Shown: one piece after another, positions 7,297-16,138 of the stretch
How positions within the stretch are numbered: position 1 is the stretch's first letter
Layout: each line of letters starts with the position of its first letter
NCBI RefSeq assembly: GCF_001423105.1
Contig: NZ_LMNV01000003.1
Coordinates: 571,925 to 626,983, forward strand
Reading direction: 5' to 3'
DNA: 55,059 nt
Source: Frondihabitans sp. Leaf304
Lineage (GTDB): Bacteria > Actinomycetota > Actinomycetes > Actinomycetales > Microbacteriaceae
Notes under the pieces: model-generated
What the model was told of the DNA's origin: nothing
Seen by the model: only the letters and a program-made list of their open reading frames with translations
Database searches by the model: none
Position numbers and translations under genes: made by a program

Positions 7297-8805
7297 ATGT
7301 CCGTGCAAACAAGTTCCTCTCCCCGTATTGCCGCCCCACCGGAGCGGCTCCGCGACGCGTGGATCGCCCTCGCCGGGCTGTCGGCCGTTTTCCTGTTCGA
7401 GATGCTCGACAACTCGATCCTGAACGTCGCCCTGCCCACAATCGGCCGCGACCTCGGCGCGGCAACCGCAGCACTCCAGTGGGTATCGGGGGCGTACTCC
7501 GTTGCATTCGGTGGCCTCATGCTCCTGTTCGGGGCCGTGGCCGATCGCTTCGGCAGGCGCCGAGTCATGCTCACCGGTCTCGCCCTCCTCGCCATCGCAA
7601 GCGTCCTGACCGTGTTCGTCACGTCGATGGAACAGCTCATCGTCGTCCGAGCCCTCATGGGAGTCGCCGCGGCGATGACGACCCCCGGAACGATGGCCCT
7701 GGCTTTCCGCCTCTTCACAAGGGAGGATCTCCGGATCCGGGCATTGACCGTGATCTCCACTGCCGGGCTCGTCGGTCTGGCCATCGCACCGACTGTCGGC
7801 GGATTCGTGCTCGCGGTCGCCCCCTGGCAGATGCTCCTGCTGGCCACCGCTCCCATAGCCGCCCTCGCGTTCGTCGCAATCCGTGTCGGTGTCAGCACCG
7901 ATCAGAAAGCCGACCTGCACCGTGATCCGATCGACATCGTCGGCGCATTCCTCGGCAGCGTGACCGTCGTCGGGATCCTCGTCACACCCACGCTCTTCGT
8001 CACCCACGCTGGTACGGGTTTGTCGTGGGGGTCAGTTGCCGTCACTGCCCTCTCGATCGCCGCTTTCGTGATCCGGGAGCGGTCGGCCCGCTTTCCGCTC
8101 CTCGACCTGCACCTCATCGCCACGCCCTTGGTCTCCAGCGGTCTGGCTTACAAGGCCGCGGCGGGCCTTGCCATGGCGGGCCTGTCGTATTTGGTCACTC
8201 TGCAGCTGCAGCTCGCGTGGGGGTGGTCGCCAGCTCTCGCCGCCGTCGGCACCCTGCCCCAGGTCGTCGTCCTCCTCGCAAGCGGACGGTTCGTGGGTCC
8301 CTTCGTCACCCGGGCAGGTCTTGGCCGTGCCGCGTGGATGAGCGCCGCCTCAGTGGTCGCCGGCCTTGCCGTGTTCGCTACCCTCGCCCGGTTCGGCTAC
8401 GTCTGGGTTGCCCTCGCGCTAGTCCTCGTCGCAGCCGGCATGCGAGTCGTCGGTGTCGTCGCCGGCAACAACGTCCTTCGGGGCCTGCCAGAGAACCGCA
8501 CCTCGATCGGTGCCGCCCTCGTCGACACCGCCAGCGAGATCGCGACCGCCGTCGGGATCACCGCCACCGGCACCATCCTCGCCGCACTCGTGAAAGGCAG
8601 CATCACCAGCGGGGCCTGGACGCCGACGCGAGTCGACTCGTTCGAGACCGCCCTCACCATCGCCGGCCTGACGATCACCGCCTTCGCCGTAGCCCTCGTC
8701 GCGCTCGGCATGGTTCGTGCCCCCCACACCACCAGCCCGTCGTCCGCCACCGCCACCACTTCTGCCACTGCCACCGCCACCGCCACGGAGCCCACTCATG
8801 TCTGA
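7297..8805 (+). CDS. MFS exporter, DHA2 (14-TM) type
   Basis: This 502-residue membrane protein has the DHA2 drug:H+ antiporter pattern: FLFEMLDNSILNVALPTIGR in the first helix region (motif D1-like LDNSILNVALP), VADRFGRRRVM (motif A) between helices 2 and 3, and about 14 hydrophobic segments. A Ser/Ala/Thr low-complexity tail follows the last helix. AAGGAG precedes ATG 7297. The stop overlaps the start of the esterase gene by eight bases, so the two are co-translated. A drug or metabolite export role is inferred from family; the substrate may be the ester or product handled by the esterase. Confidence 0.9.
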   Translation: MSVQTSSSPRIAAPPERLRDAWIALAGLSAVFLFEMLDNSILNVALPTIGRDLGAATAALQWVSGAYSVAFGGLMLLFGAVADRFGRRRVMLTGLALLAIASVLTVFVTSMEQLIVVRALMGVAAAMTTPGTMALAFRLFTREDLRIRALTVISTAGLVGLAIAPTVGGFVLAVAPWQMLLLATAPIAALAFVAIRVGVSTDQKADLHRDPIDIVGAFLGSVTVVGILVTPTLFVTHAGTGLSWGSVAVTALSIAAFVIRERSARFPLLDLHLIATPLVSSGLAYKAAAGLAMAGLSYLVTLQLQLAWGWSPALAAVGTLPQVVVLLASGRFVGPFVTRAGLGRAAWMSAASVVAGLAVFATLARFGYVWVALALVLVAAGMRVVGVVAGNNVLRGLPENRTSIGAALVDTASEIATAVGITATGTILAALVKGSITSGAWTPTRVDSFETALTIAGLTITAFAVALVALGMVRAPHTTSPSSATATTSATATATATEPTHV

Positions 8806-9817
8806 CCCCACCATTCGCCCCACGTTCGACCCCGAGCTCCAGACGTTCCTCACGGCTCTCGAAGCTCGAGGACCCTTCACCCTGTCGACCGAGATGCTGC
8901 CCCGCATGCGCCAGCTCGACACGACCGAAGAAGAGCTCGACGAGAAGCTCCGCGACCGTGGTTACGAACGCCGAAGCGTCACCGTGCCCGGGCATTTGGG
9001 CGACCCCATCGAGCTGGCCGTCATCCAGAGAATCGGCCGCACCGGCGCTACGGCCGCCGTCTACTCGATCCATGGCGGCGGGATGATGTTCGGTCACTAC
9101 CTCGGCAACCTCGACTCCTATGACGACTGGCTCCTCGACCACGACGTCGTCCTTCTGAGTATCGACTACCGCCTCGCCCCCGAATACCCCGACCCCTACC
9201 CCGTCGAGGACTGCTACGCCGGCCTCGTCTGGGTCGCAGCCCACGCCGACGAGCTCGGCATCGACCCCAATCGGATCGTCATCGCCGGCCAAAGCGCGGG
9301 CGGCGGGCTCGCCACCGGCACCGCACTCCTCGCACGTGACCGGAAAGGTCCGGACTTGTTGGCACAGATCCTCGTCTCACCGATGCTCGACGACCGCGAC
9401 AACACGGTGTCAACGCTCCAGATCGACGGGGTCGGAGTTGCTGACCGGCAGATGACTCGCTTCGGCTGGGACGCCTACCTCGGCGCTCGCCGCGCCACCG
9501 ACGACGTCTCCATCTACGCCGCACCCGCCCGCGCCGAAAACCTCTCTGGTCTGCCAAGGACCTACATCGACTGCGGCAGCACCGAGGTGTTCCGCGACGA
9601 AACCGTCGCCTACGCCAGTGCCCTCTGGGCCGCAGGAGTCGACGCCGAACTGCACGTCTGGCCGGGCGCCTTCCACGGATTCACCAGCATGATGCCCGAG
9701 GCCGTCATTTCGAAAACCGCGACCGCCGCCCTGGGCGACTGGACACGACGAACCCTCGGACCACCCGCGCCGGTCGCAGATCTTTCAAGTCGGGCGCTCC
9801 AGGTGTCTCTTAACTGA
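8798..9817 (+). CDS. HSL-type alpha/beta hydrolase (GDXG esterase)
   Basis: The 339-residue product has the oxyanion-hole motif HGGG (92-95), the nucleophile motif GQSAGG (164-169, Ser166) and a C-terminal catalytic His in AFHGF (H293). The acidic triad member usually found in a DPLRDE-like motif is replaced by Glu263 in STEVFRDE, which is allowed but less common. HSL-type enzymes cut short acyl esters in the cytosol. The start at ATG 8798 lies inside the end of the exporter gene, so the pair may form a detoxify-and-export unit. No regulator lies directly next to them. Confidence 0.88.
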   Translation: MSDPTIRPTFDPELQTFLTALEARGPFTLSTEMLPRMRQLDTTEEELDEKLRDRGYERRSVTVPGHLGDPIELAVIQRIGRTGATAAVYSIHGGGMMFGHYLGNLDSYDDWLLDHDVVLLSIDYRLAPEYPDPYPVEDCYAGLVWVAAHADELGIDPNRIVIAGQSAGGGLATGTALLARDRKGPDLLAQILVSPMLDDRDNTVSTLQIDGVGVADRQMTRFGWDAYLGARRATDDVSIYAAPARAENLSGLPRTYIDCGSTEVFRDETVAYASALWAAGVDAELHVWPGAFHGFTSMMPEAVISKTATAALGDWTRRTLGPPAPVADLSSRALQVSLN

Positions 9818-9887
9818 AGCGTGCCGGGCGTCCGGTTTACGTACGCCTGCGTACTTTGTTCGCGCCGCTAGTACGAAGCGGGGCCGC

Positions 9888-10616
9888 TCACCGTGGACTA
9901 GCGAGCTCGAACGCCCGCCACATCTGCTCAGGCCGAGTGACGATGCACAGCATTCCCAAGACTGCACCGCCCACGTCGTCGTACGCTGAGTCGCCGATCA
10001 TCAAACAATCGGTCGGGTCCGTGTCGAGCAAATCCGCCGCGAGTTGAAAAATACGTGGATCCGGTTTTACGTATCCGACTTCGTAGGACAGGACCACTGC
10101 ATCGAGGGCCGAGGCGATGCCCCAACCCTCCAGAGCGGGGCGGATGTCCAGGGCAATGTTTGAGACGATCGCCAAACGCACCCCCGCGCCCGACGCGCGA
10201 ACGATGAAATCCGACACTCCTCGGTTCAACTTCCACTGGTTCGGCATGGTCTCGTACAGCGCTCCGGCGAAATCGAGGGCGATTGCGCCGTCTTGGCTCA
10301 GGGCTGAAACGAAAGCGTGCCTGTGAGCCGCGGGATCGAGGTCCCAATCCAGAGCCGGGAAGAGCTTTCTCGCGTCACCCCACACGTTCCCGAGCCGCTC
10401 AGCTGCCGTCGACCTCGACGCAGGACGTCTCGCCAGCCGGGATCCTGCCTCATCGACCCACGTCTCCATGGAACGAACAACTGCCATCGTGTTATGAAAA
10501 TCCAGGAGCACAGCGCGAGGATGAGCACTCGATCCCCTGGACCTCGGCGTCGCGCCTACCCAACGTCCGACCCCGGACTGATCGAGAGGCGCTTGGTTGC
10601 CGCCGTGTCCGCTCAT
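9888..10616 (-). CDS. HAD-superfamily hydrolase with DxH nucleophile motif
   Basis: The 242-residue product shows the four HAD motifs: VLLDFHNTM (37-45) with nucleophile Asp39, IVSNIALD (motif II), VGYVKPDP (motif III Lys) and MIGDSAYDDVGG (motif IV acids). The second Asp of the phosphatase DxD motif is His41 here, so acid/base chemistry must differ from a standard phosphatase. A cap of about 95 residues lies between motifs I and II, as in subclass I phosphatases and haloacid dehalogenases. The first 30 residues are polar and may be a misannotated start, but no better start codon is seen. Confidence 0.85.
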   Translation of the reverse strand: MSGHGGNQAPLDQSGVGRWVGATPRSRGSSAHPRAVLLDFHNTMAVVRSMETWVDEAGSRLARRPASRSTAAERLGNVWGDARKLFPALDWDLDPAAHRHAFVSALSQDGAIALDFAGALYETMPNQWKLNRGVSDFIVRASGAGVRLAIVSNIALDIRPALEGWGIASALDAVVLSYEVGYVKPDPRIFQLAADLLDTDPTDCLMIGDSAYDDVGGAVLGMLCIVTRPEQMWRAFELASPR

Positions 10617-11211
10617 AGACCAAACCTAGGCCGCGCAGATCGCTCATCGAAGAGTTGCGCCTGCCGGACGAAGAACTGAACCGGGAGCGGGTGGCGTGGG
10701 CCACCGCGCATGGTTAGGTCCGGTCTGGCTCCGGTGCATCGCGTTCGTCGCGAACGACAGCGTCGGGGTCGGTGTGACCATACGTGGCGAGTGAATCCAC
10801 GTTTCGCGTCGTGGAAGAAAACGTGCCAGCTCGTCGGCCAAAGACTGCTTTACGGAGTCGGCTCATAAGCGGGCGAGGTTGCTCCGGTGCGGTCATGCAA
10901 CGAACCTAATCATTCACAGCAGCATTGGCCAGACAACGATTTGAAAGGGTCCGACTCGGCGGCGAAAGAACAGGGCCGCCTCGTTGAGCTCTCCGGCCAA
11001 CGCAACTTCTTCCTGCGAAGCACGCCAGGGTTTCAGGGAGCGGGCGCTGGTGCAGCGTTACTAGCTCCGGCAGGCTTGAACGATGAACCCTCTACTCGCG
11101 CTTGTCGTGAACACTGGACCCTTGGAGCGGCGACGACGGGCATAACCATTGGGCACTAGCGCGCGAGTATGCCACCCATCACGTAAGCCGGGCCGACCGC
11201 AAGACGTTCGG
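10617..11211. other. Gene-poor stretch with a possible gene remnant
   Basis: On the plus strand, about 10640-10717 reads RRSLIEELRLPDEELNRERV followed by AWATAHG and a stop, which looks protein-coding but has no start codon and a stop just upstream. It may be the tail of a decayed gene. The only other candidate is a weak minus-strand ORF at 10714-10896, listed separately. From 10897 to 11211 I see no gene, RNA or repeat. Confidence 0.35.
10714..10896 (-). CDS. Possible small hypothetical protein
   Basis: A 60-residue frame from ATG 10896 contains MSRLRKAVFGRRAGTF and a hydrophilic tail ending DERDAPEPDRT. The composition (basic middle, acidic end) is plausible for a small cytosolic protein, but the ribosome-binding site is weak and no family is recognised. 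It may be noise. Confidence 0.3.
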   Translation of the reverse strand: MTAPEQPRPLMSRLRKAVFGRRAGTFSSTTRNVDSLATYGHTDPDAVVRDERDAPEPDRT

Positions 11212-12012
11212 CTAGCGAACGCCGGACTTGGCGATCGCTACTCGGAAGTAAGTGTCGGCCAGGGCCTGAACTTCAGCGGCTGGCCTCATCAAGGTGTCCG
11301 AGTCGAAGTGCTCAGCCCGCTTCAACTCGGTATCGACGAAAGCCTGCAGCACCGGCGGGGCTGACCCCGACCCCATCTCCCGAGTCACAGCCTTCACCGC
11401 GATCAACTCGGCCGCCGCGGCACGGACGTCGACACTCGCTTCGCTCTCGGCGAGAAGCGTAGGAAGGTCCATTGGGGGAAGGACTGCGCCCGGATGGTCG
11501 AACAGCCACCGCAATGCTGCCGTCGTCCGCAGAACATAGAAGAACCGCTTTAGCGTGGGTGAGCCCGTCTGCTGCTGACGAGCGACGTGGAGGTAATGGC
11601 GGCCAATGTGGGCCCGATCGACCACGGCCGACGCGAATGCGAGCAGATCGTCTCGGAATGTAATGTCGCCGGAGTACACGATCGGAGACCGCAACCACTC
11701 GATGGCCACCGCGTTGCCCTTCACGATCAGCCGAACGGTTTTGGCAAGATCCCAACCGTTAACATCGAGCACGCTGTCCAAGGGTGTCTCGAGGACATCT
11801 CGCTGCGGCCACAGCGACAGATACTGCTCCGCCGGTCGGATATAGATGAAACGGCAGTCGTAGTCGCTGTCGGGCGACGGGAACCCCCACGCTCGGCTAC
11901 CGCTTTCGATCGCCCAGCCGATACGAACCCCAGCCTCTTGCTCAACTGCCGCAAGGCGCTCGTCGATCCGAGCGACGACAGATGCATCAAGATCCCCAGG
12001 CACGGCACGCAT
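11212..12012 (-). CDS. RlaP/YcgL-type predicted nucleotidyltransferase
   Basis: The 266-residue product has the minimal nucleotidyltransferase motif GSRAWGFPSPDSDYD (38-52), with the paired metal-binding Asp50 and Asp52, in the setting typical of the DNA polymerase beta-like RlaP (COG3541) family. The remainder is helical, with FIYIRPAEQYLSLWPQRD following the active site. Members are predicted to transfer a nucleotide to an RNA or protein target; relatives include RNA-ligase-associated proteins. No ligase partner is seen here, so the gene stands alone. Start is ATG 12012. Confidence 0.85.
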   Translation of the reverse strand: MRAVPGDLDASVVARIDERLAAVEQEAGVRIGWAIESGSRAWGFPSPDSDYDCRFIYIRPAEQYLSLWPQRDVLETPLDSVLDVNGWDLAKTVRLIVKGNAVAIEWLRSPIVYSGDITFRDDLLAFASAVVDRAHIGRHYLHVARQQQTGSPTLKRFFYVLRTTAALRWLFDHPGAVLPPMDLPTLLAESEASVDVRAAAAELIAVKAVTREMGSGSAPPVLQAFVDTELKRAEHFDSDTLMRPAAEVQALADTYFRVAIAKSGVR

Positions 12013-12350
12013 GGCAGGACCCTACCGCTGTGCAGGTGTGCCGCCGTCCGTGGCCGTCGGAATGGCGTGATCACTCCATCCCCGCCGGGAGGACCCTGGG
12101 CAAACCCTACGTACTCACCGCGCGATCGATGAGGGTTGCCGAGCCCGAAGGACTGACGGGAGCCGATCTCCAAACCCGAATGGTCGCGGTTAAGCCCACT
12201 CTTGGCCCGGCTCGAACGGGCTGCCTCCCTCTCCAAAACTCGGCCGGGCCCTGTGGGCGGGTTGCCGGCTAGGGCAAGTCGAAAGCACCTTAGTCCAGGC
12301 ACGGACGAGGTTCCCCTGCGGAAGACTGAGGTTCCTTGGCGACTAAGTCG
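12013..12350. other. 338-base stretch with no supported gene
   Basis: This gap separates two minus-strand genes. Short frames on both strands are Arg/Pro/Ser-rich without ribosome-binding sites. It should hold the promoter of the nucleotidyltransferase gene that reads leftward from 12012 and the 3' end of the NAD-binding protein gene. No tRNA, strong hairpin or repeat is seen. Confidence 0.5.
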
Positions 12351-13082
12351 TCACGCTTTATGGAGCCACTCGACGAACGCGGGACCGACCGTCTCGACGT
12401 TGCCGGTAGGGAGCAATGCTCCGTCGCTGATCGCTCTCCACGTCGCACCCGGTAGTGCGAGGGGAAGACGAAGGGGTTTGGTCGGCCGGACACGTCTCAC
12501 CATCTCGCTCAAGGTCATCGACTCCGGGCCCGCGAGGTTGATCATGTCGCTATGGCGTTGCCCCACGGCAACATCGGCAATGACTTGCGCGACGGCACTC
12601 AACGCAACGGGCTGGATGAGCATTCGCGGAACTAGCGCCACGGGCCCCGCACCCATACGTTCAAGGGTCTGCTGCGCGAATTCAAACCACTGCGTGGATC
12701 GAACTGTTGTAAGGTCCGCGCTCAATTCGTGCGCCAAATGCTCCTGGGCTGCTTTGCCGGCGAAATACCCGTATCCCTGAACCTCAGGCAGCTCGCAATT
12801 CACAATTGACAAGAGCACGTGCTTTGCTCCGGCCAGTCGTGCGGCTTCCGAGATGGCGCGCGTGGACTTCGTAAAGAACTCGGTCGCTCGCTTCCGGCTC
12901 GTGGTGAACCGGCCCGTGGCTTCCACGACGGCATCCGCGCCGACGAAGAGAGCGGCTGCGTCGTCCAGGAGAACGTCGAATCCTGTTGATCGCGACAGCA
13001 GCTTGACGGTCGCGCCTCGCTCCACTAGCGCCTCCCGGATTGCTTTGCCCGAGCGCCCTCCGCCTATAACTATGACTTTCAC
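12351..13082 (-). CDS. NAD(P)-binding protein, atypical SDR/NmrA-like
   Basis: Using GTG 13082, the 243-residue product begins with the Rossmann motif VIVIGGGRSGKAI (4-16) and has VVEATGRFTTS, LLSIVNCELPEVQGYGYFAG with a tyrosine-rich SDR-like segment, and MINLAGPESMTLSEMVRRV. The NAGPE-type segment is common in NmrA-like/atypical SDRs that act on nucleotide-linked or small hydrophobic substrates, or act as redox sensors. The GTG is chosen because GGGAGGA lies six bases before it; an upstream ATG at 13106 has no such site. It is divergent from a TetR gene with tandem operators between, so it is probably the TetR target. Confidence 0.82.
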   Translation of the reverse strand: MKVIVIGGGRSGKAIREALVERGATVKLLSRSTGFDVLLDDAAALFVGADAVVEATGRFTTSRKRATEFFTKSTRAISEAARLAGAKHVLLSIVNCELPEVQGYGYFAGKAAQEHLAHELSADLTTVRSTQWFEFAQQTLERMGAGPVALVPRMLIQPVALSAVAQVIADVAVGQRHSDMINLAGPESMTLSEMVRRVRPTKPLRLPLALPGATWRAISDGALLPTGNVETVGPAFVEWLHKA

Positions 13083-13108
13083 AATATGTCCTCCCACAGC
13101 GATCAATG

Positions 13109-13141
13109 CTCTACAAAAGTAGAGACTCTAAGATTGTAGAG
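13109..13141. promoter_or_regulatory. Tandem palindromic operators between TetR and its divergent target
   Basis: CTCTAC-AAAA-GTAGAG occupies 13109-13124 and CTCTA-N6-TAGAG occupies 13126-13141, two inverted repeats of related sequence placed 17 bases apart. They fill the gap between the divergent start codons at 13082 and 13162, as expected for TetR-family autoregulation and control of the partner gene. Confidence 0.65.
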
Positions 13142-13161
13142 GGTGGGTGATGAGGAGTGAT

Positions 13162-13749
13162 ATGACGCGGCTAGACGACATCGGGGACGCGGGAGTGCGC
13201 CTGATCGCCCGCGGAGGCATTCGAGCGCTCACGCATCGTGCAGTCGATACGGAGGCAGGACTCCCGCCCGGTTCCACGACCTACTACGCCAAGACCCGCC
13301 GCGACCTCACGGCCTTACTCGTCAACCGGCTAGCCGACTACACCCAACAAGACCTCGAAGGTCTCGTAGTTGCGCCGAGCCTCACGCCAGCGCAAGCGGC
13401 CGGAGTTGCCGTGGGCTTCCTTGAGTACCTGTCGCAGCGCGAAGATGCCCAGGCTGCGCGGTTCGCGCTCCTGTTCGAGCTGCGACACGACGATGAGATG
13501 CGTGCCGCTCTCACCGAGCAGGCTCCTGTGCGGCAGCTTCTAATTCAAGCCGCGGAAGCAGTGCTGCGAGCGTTGCACGTCCTTGACCCGTCTACTCATG
13601 CACGAGATCTCGTCGCCATCGTTGATGCGCTTTTGATGTACGGCACGGCACGAGCAGCGACATTCGACGCCACACGGATTCTCACCTCGTACCTCTCCGG
13701 GCTCCCTCGCAAGACTCAGGACCACGATAGAAAAGCACTCCGGCATTAG
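13162..13749 (+). CDS. TetR family transcriptional regulator
   Basis: This 195-residue protein has an N-terminal helix-turn-helix in GVRLIARGGIRALTHRAVD and GLPPGSTTYYAKTRRDLT, where the Tyr-Tyr pair typifies the recognition helix of this family. The rest is an all-helical ligand-binding part. ATG 13162 is chosen for GAGGAG five bases upstream; GTG 13147 and ATG 13150 are alternatives. It likely represses itself and the divergent NAD-binding protein gene. Confidence 0.9.
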   Translation: MTRLDDIGDAGVRLIARGGIRALTHRAVDTEAGLPPGSTTYYAKTRRDLTALLVNRLADYTQQDLEGLVVAPSLTPAQAAGVAVGFLEYLSQREDAQAARFALLFELRHDDEMRAALTEQAPVRQLLIQAAEAVLRALHVLDPSTHARDLVAIVDALLMYGTARAATFDATRILTSYLSGLPRKTQDHDRKALRH

Positions 13750-14009
13750 CGCAGGATGGTTGTGTCGGCGAGAACGAAAAGTCCTGAGCCAATTGAAAAG
13801 GGAGGGGAGCAGCAGGATTTGAGGGCAGCCGGGTACTTCCCGGGCCGACCAAGGTCGGCGGTGGCCAAGAGTGCGCCTTAGATCTTCGGCTTGCGCGCAA
13901 TGACATGTGGCCGGCGGACCTCGGTCACCGGGCCGAACAACGTCTAAACGCAGACAAGCTATGCCGTAGGTGAGTAGGGGTAACCTCCGGGGTATTAGAG
14001 GAGCGGATC

Positions 14010-14156
14010 ATGTTGATAAAGATCGGCAAGGCAATCGCTTGGGTGACGCGGCTCGTGACTGACGCGCTCACGCAACTCGGTGGTGAAAATGGCGGGCACT
14101 CCCAGGATCCGTCGGCCCGCAAGCTCTACGAGGCACCTGAGAAATACCGGCCTTAG
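14010..14156 (+). CDS. Small conserved-looking protein, 48 residues
   Basis: ATG 14010 is preceded by AGAGGAG at the right distance and opens a 48-residue frame: MLIKIGKAIAWVTRLVTDAL then a polar tail ending KLYEAPEKYRP. The first 22 residues form an amphipathic or membrane-associating helix, followed by a short hydrophilic part. Codon use is ordinary for this genome. The family is not recognised. It lies alone in a 440-base gap, so the strong ribosome-binding site is the main support. Confidence 0.6.
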   Translation: MLIKIGKAIAWVTRLVTDALTQLGGENGGHSQDPSARKLYEAPEKYRP

Positions 14157-14190
14157 CCGAAACCGAAAGCTCCGAACTGTGAGGGTCGGG

Positions 14191-14601
14191 CTACCGGGCG
14201 GCACGAGCCCACTCGTCTCGGGCTTCTTTTGCTCTTGAGGCGAAATAGTCTCGCGCCTGTGGATTCTTCGCTCGACGTCCAGCCCGGACGCGTTCTTGGC
14301 GACCATCGGCCCACAACTCGACTTCGAATTCGTCACCGATCTCCTCAGCGACGCGACGAGCTAGGACGAGACCTAGCTCGTTGAGGGAATGCGGAAGACC
14401 AACCGGAGTGAAGTGATTCGTTTCGTCAGTTTCTCCACTGGAGCGGAGATGCCACCATCGCAGGTCGCTCGCGAGCGCCGCGCTGAGTCCGCTCTCCTCG
14501 AAACCAACCGCGTCAGGAAACCAAAGGACCTCGTCCGCGTGATCAACCTCTAACCGGATGACCGACGTCTCGTATTCATCTGGCTCGGCACTGACATCCA
14601 T
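14191..14601 (-). CDS. Hypothetical protein
   Basis: This 136-residue acidic protein has no membrane segment. It contains VLWFPDAVGFEESGLSAALA and a helical middle LNELGLVLARRVAEEIGDEF, ending in a basic helix AKEARDEWARAAR. No family is recognised. The length, Trp content and G/C-ending codons support real coding. It is convergent with the 48-residue gene and has no operon partner. Confidence 0.65.
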   Translation of the reverse strand: MDVSAEPDEYETSVIRLEVDHADEVLWFPDAVGFEESGLSAALASDLRWWHLRSSGETDETNHFTPVGLPHSLNELGLVLARRVAEEIGDEFEVELWADGRQERVRAGRRAKNPQARDYFASRAKEARDEWARAAR

Positions 14602-14772
14602 GTCGGGAGCCTAGCCACCGCCCAAATCGACTCACAAGCCGATACCTCTCACTGCGTGCAGAGCAGCGACAGCGCGCTAGCCATCCCCTCTCGCGCACCC
14701 GAATCGTCTTATAACTGGAGGGTGCCGAAGGAATCCAGTACCGTCATCTCACCCACCCGAGGAGCTGAGACC

Positions 14773-15355
14773 ATGTCGAATCTGCAGCGCCCTTCCGCTT
14801 TTCAGGACGGGGACACGGGTGTTGGGAAGACGCCCCCGAAGCGCGAGAGATGGCCGTCGTGGGCGCGGATCCTGGTCGTATTGGTGGCGGTGGTCGGCAT
14901 CTTTTTCGGATTCGCGCAGTGCACCGAGTACCAGGCGCGGCTCGTGCCGCACCTGCCCTCCGGGGCGAAGCAGGTGCTCGCCCGCCCCGCCACCGACGCG
15001 GGGGTGATCGGGACCTCTCGCACCAACAGGGACATCACTGTCGTGCAGAAGGAGGGCAGGATCCCAGCCGACCTCATTCCCGTGCGCTGGAGCACCGGCA
15101 CGCTCCGCCCGGCCTCCCGCGACCTCCTCATCACGGGGGGGGTACGGCAACTGCGGTGCGCCCGCCCGCGAGACCGACGTGTTCCTCCTCGAGACGCCCG
15201 ACTCGGTGCTCATCGACGTGTGGGACGACACCCGCAAGGACCTTCCACTCGGAACGGCGTGCTCTGGCGTCGGCCTCACCGGCACAGCGACCGTGCACCT
15301 CGCAGAGCCACTTGGCTCCCGGACGCTCGAGCTGCACGAGATCGCTCCACGCTGA
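14773..15355 (+). pseudogene. Membrane-anchored hypothetical protein, frameshifted at a G8 run
   Basis: ATG 14773 (GGAG eight bases before) encodes a basic N-terminus, one membrane helix WARILVVLVAVVGIFFGFAQ and an external domain up to RDLLITGG. At 15135-15142 there is a run of eight G. Reading on in the same frame gives Arg-rich noise, but shifting by one base at the run gives GYGNCGAPARETDVFLLETP and 55 further plausible residues to TGA 15355. With seven G the frame would be continuous, giving about 193 residues. Either the gene is broken, the run is prone to slippage and switches expression, or the base call is wrong. Function unknown. Confidence 0.7.
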
Positions 15356-15546
15356 CGCACGCTGGTAATAGTCAGTGCTCGGCTTCGCGGCATGACCAGC
15401 TTAAGTTTGGGGAGGGTTCCGTTCTGCGCACGTCAAGGAGACGTCTAAATCGACAGCAGCCCCCTTCGCCAGATCCACCCTCCGGCCGATCCATTGACCT
15501 CTTTGGGCCGATGCGACACCGTCCAACCTCCCCGTAGCGTCGAATT

Positions 15547-15966
15547 GTGACAACGGGATGGGACGACACCGGCGAGCTCTACAGAGAGCGGACGACGCAG
15601 CGCACCGCCGCCCAGTCCTGGATCCTCGCACTCATCGCCATCGGACTACCTGCCGCATGGTTAGCCGGCATAGTCTTCGCACGCTGGTTCGAAGGGCATG
15701 TCGGTTACCAGGAGGCACCGTTCGGTCCCTACCCCGGTTACGTGCACCCAACCGACGCGCAAACGAGGGTGCATCTCACCGCTGCTGCCCTCGAGACGTT
15801 GACGCTGCCAGCGATGGTCGCCGGGATGGTGTGCGGCTTCCTGTCGCTACGGCGGCCGCGACCGGACGTGCTGCCGGTCGCCGCGACCGTCATTAGCTGC
15901 GTCGCCGTGCCACCCGGCGTCTACGTGACGGTGCTCGGGTTGGTCGGGTTCGTCTTTCAGTCGTAG
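15547..15966 (+). CDS. Small membrane protein
   Basis: The 139-residue product has a polar N-terminus (residues 1-22), a first membrane helix WILALIAIGLPAAWLAGIVF, a Tyr/Pro-rich loop with APFGPYPGYVHPTD, and two further hydrophobic helices towards the C-terminus. The start is GTG 15547 with no ribosome-binding site, so a leaderless message is possible. No family is recognised. Confidence 0.65.
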   Translation: MTTGWDDTGELYRERTTQRTAAQSWILALIAIGLPAAWLAGIVFARWFEGHVGYQEAPFGPYPGYVHPTDAQTRVHLTAAALETLTLPAMVAGMVCGFLSLRRPRPDVLPVAATVISCVAVPPGVYVTVLGLVGFVFQS

Positions 15967-16138
15967 CCGCCGCCTGGTTGGGCCGAGAAACACCCACTCG
16001 AACCGGTTTCTCTTTTTCCACCGATGCAGGGCTCGTGCAGCCAGGAACCGGAGATAGGTAACTCCCGTTAGGACCACAAAGCTCAAGGGGCGAACAGCAA
16101 ATCCACCGGTGGTCGACTAACTACCAAAGGGCAAAAGG

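Noticed and set aside
10887-11159. Plus-strand 90-codon frame
   Set aside because: Composition is random-like, with no ribosome-binding site or family match.
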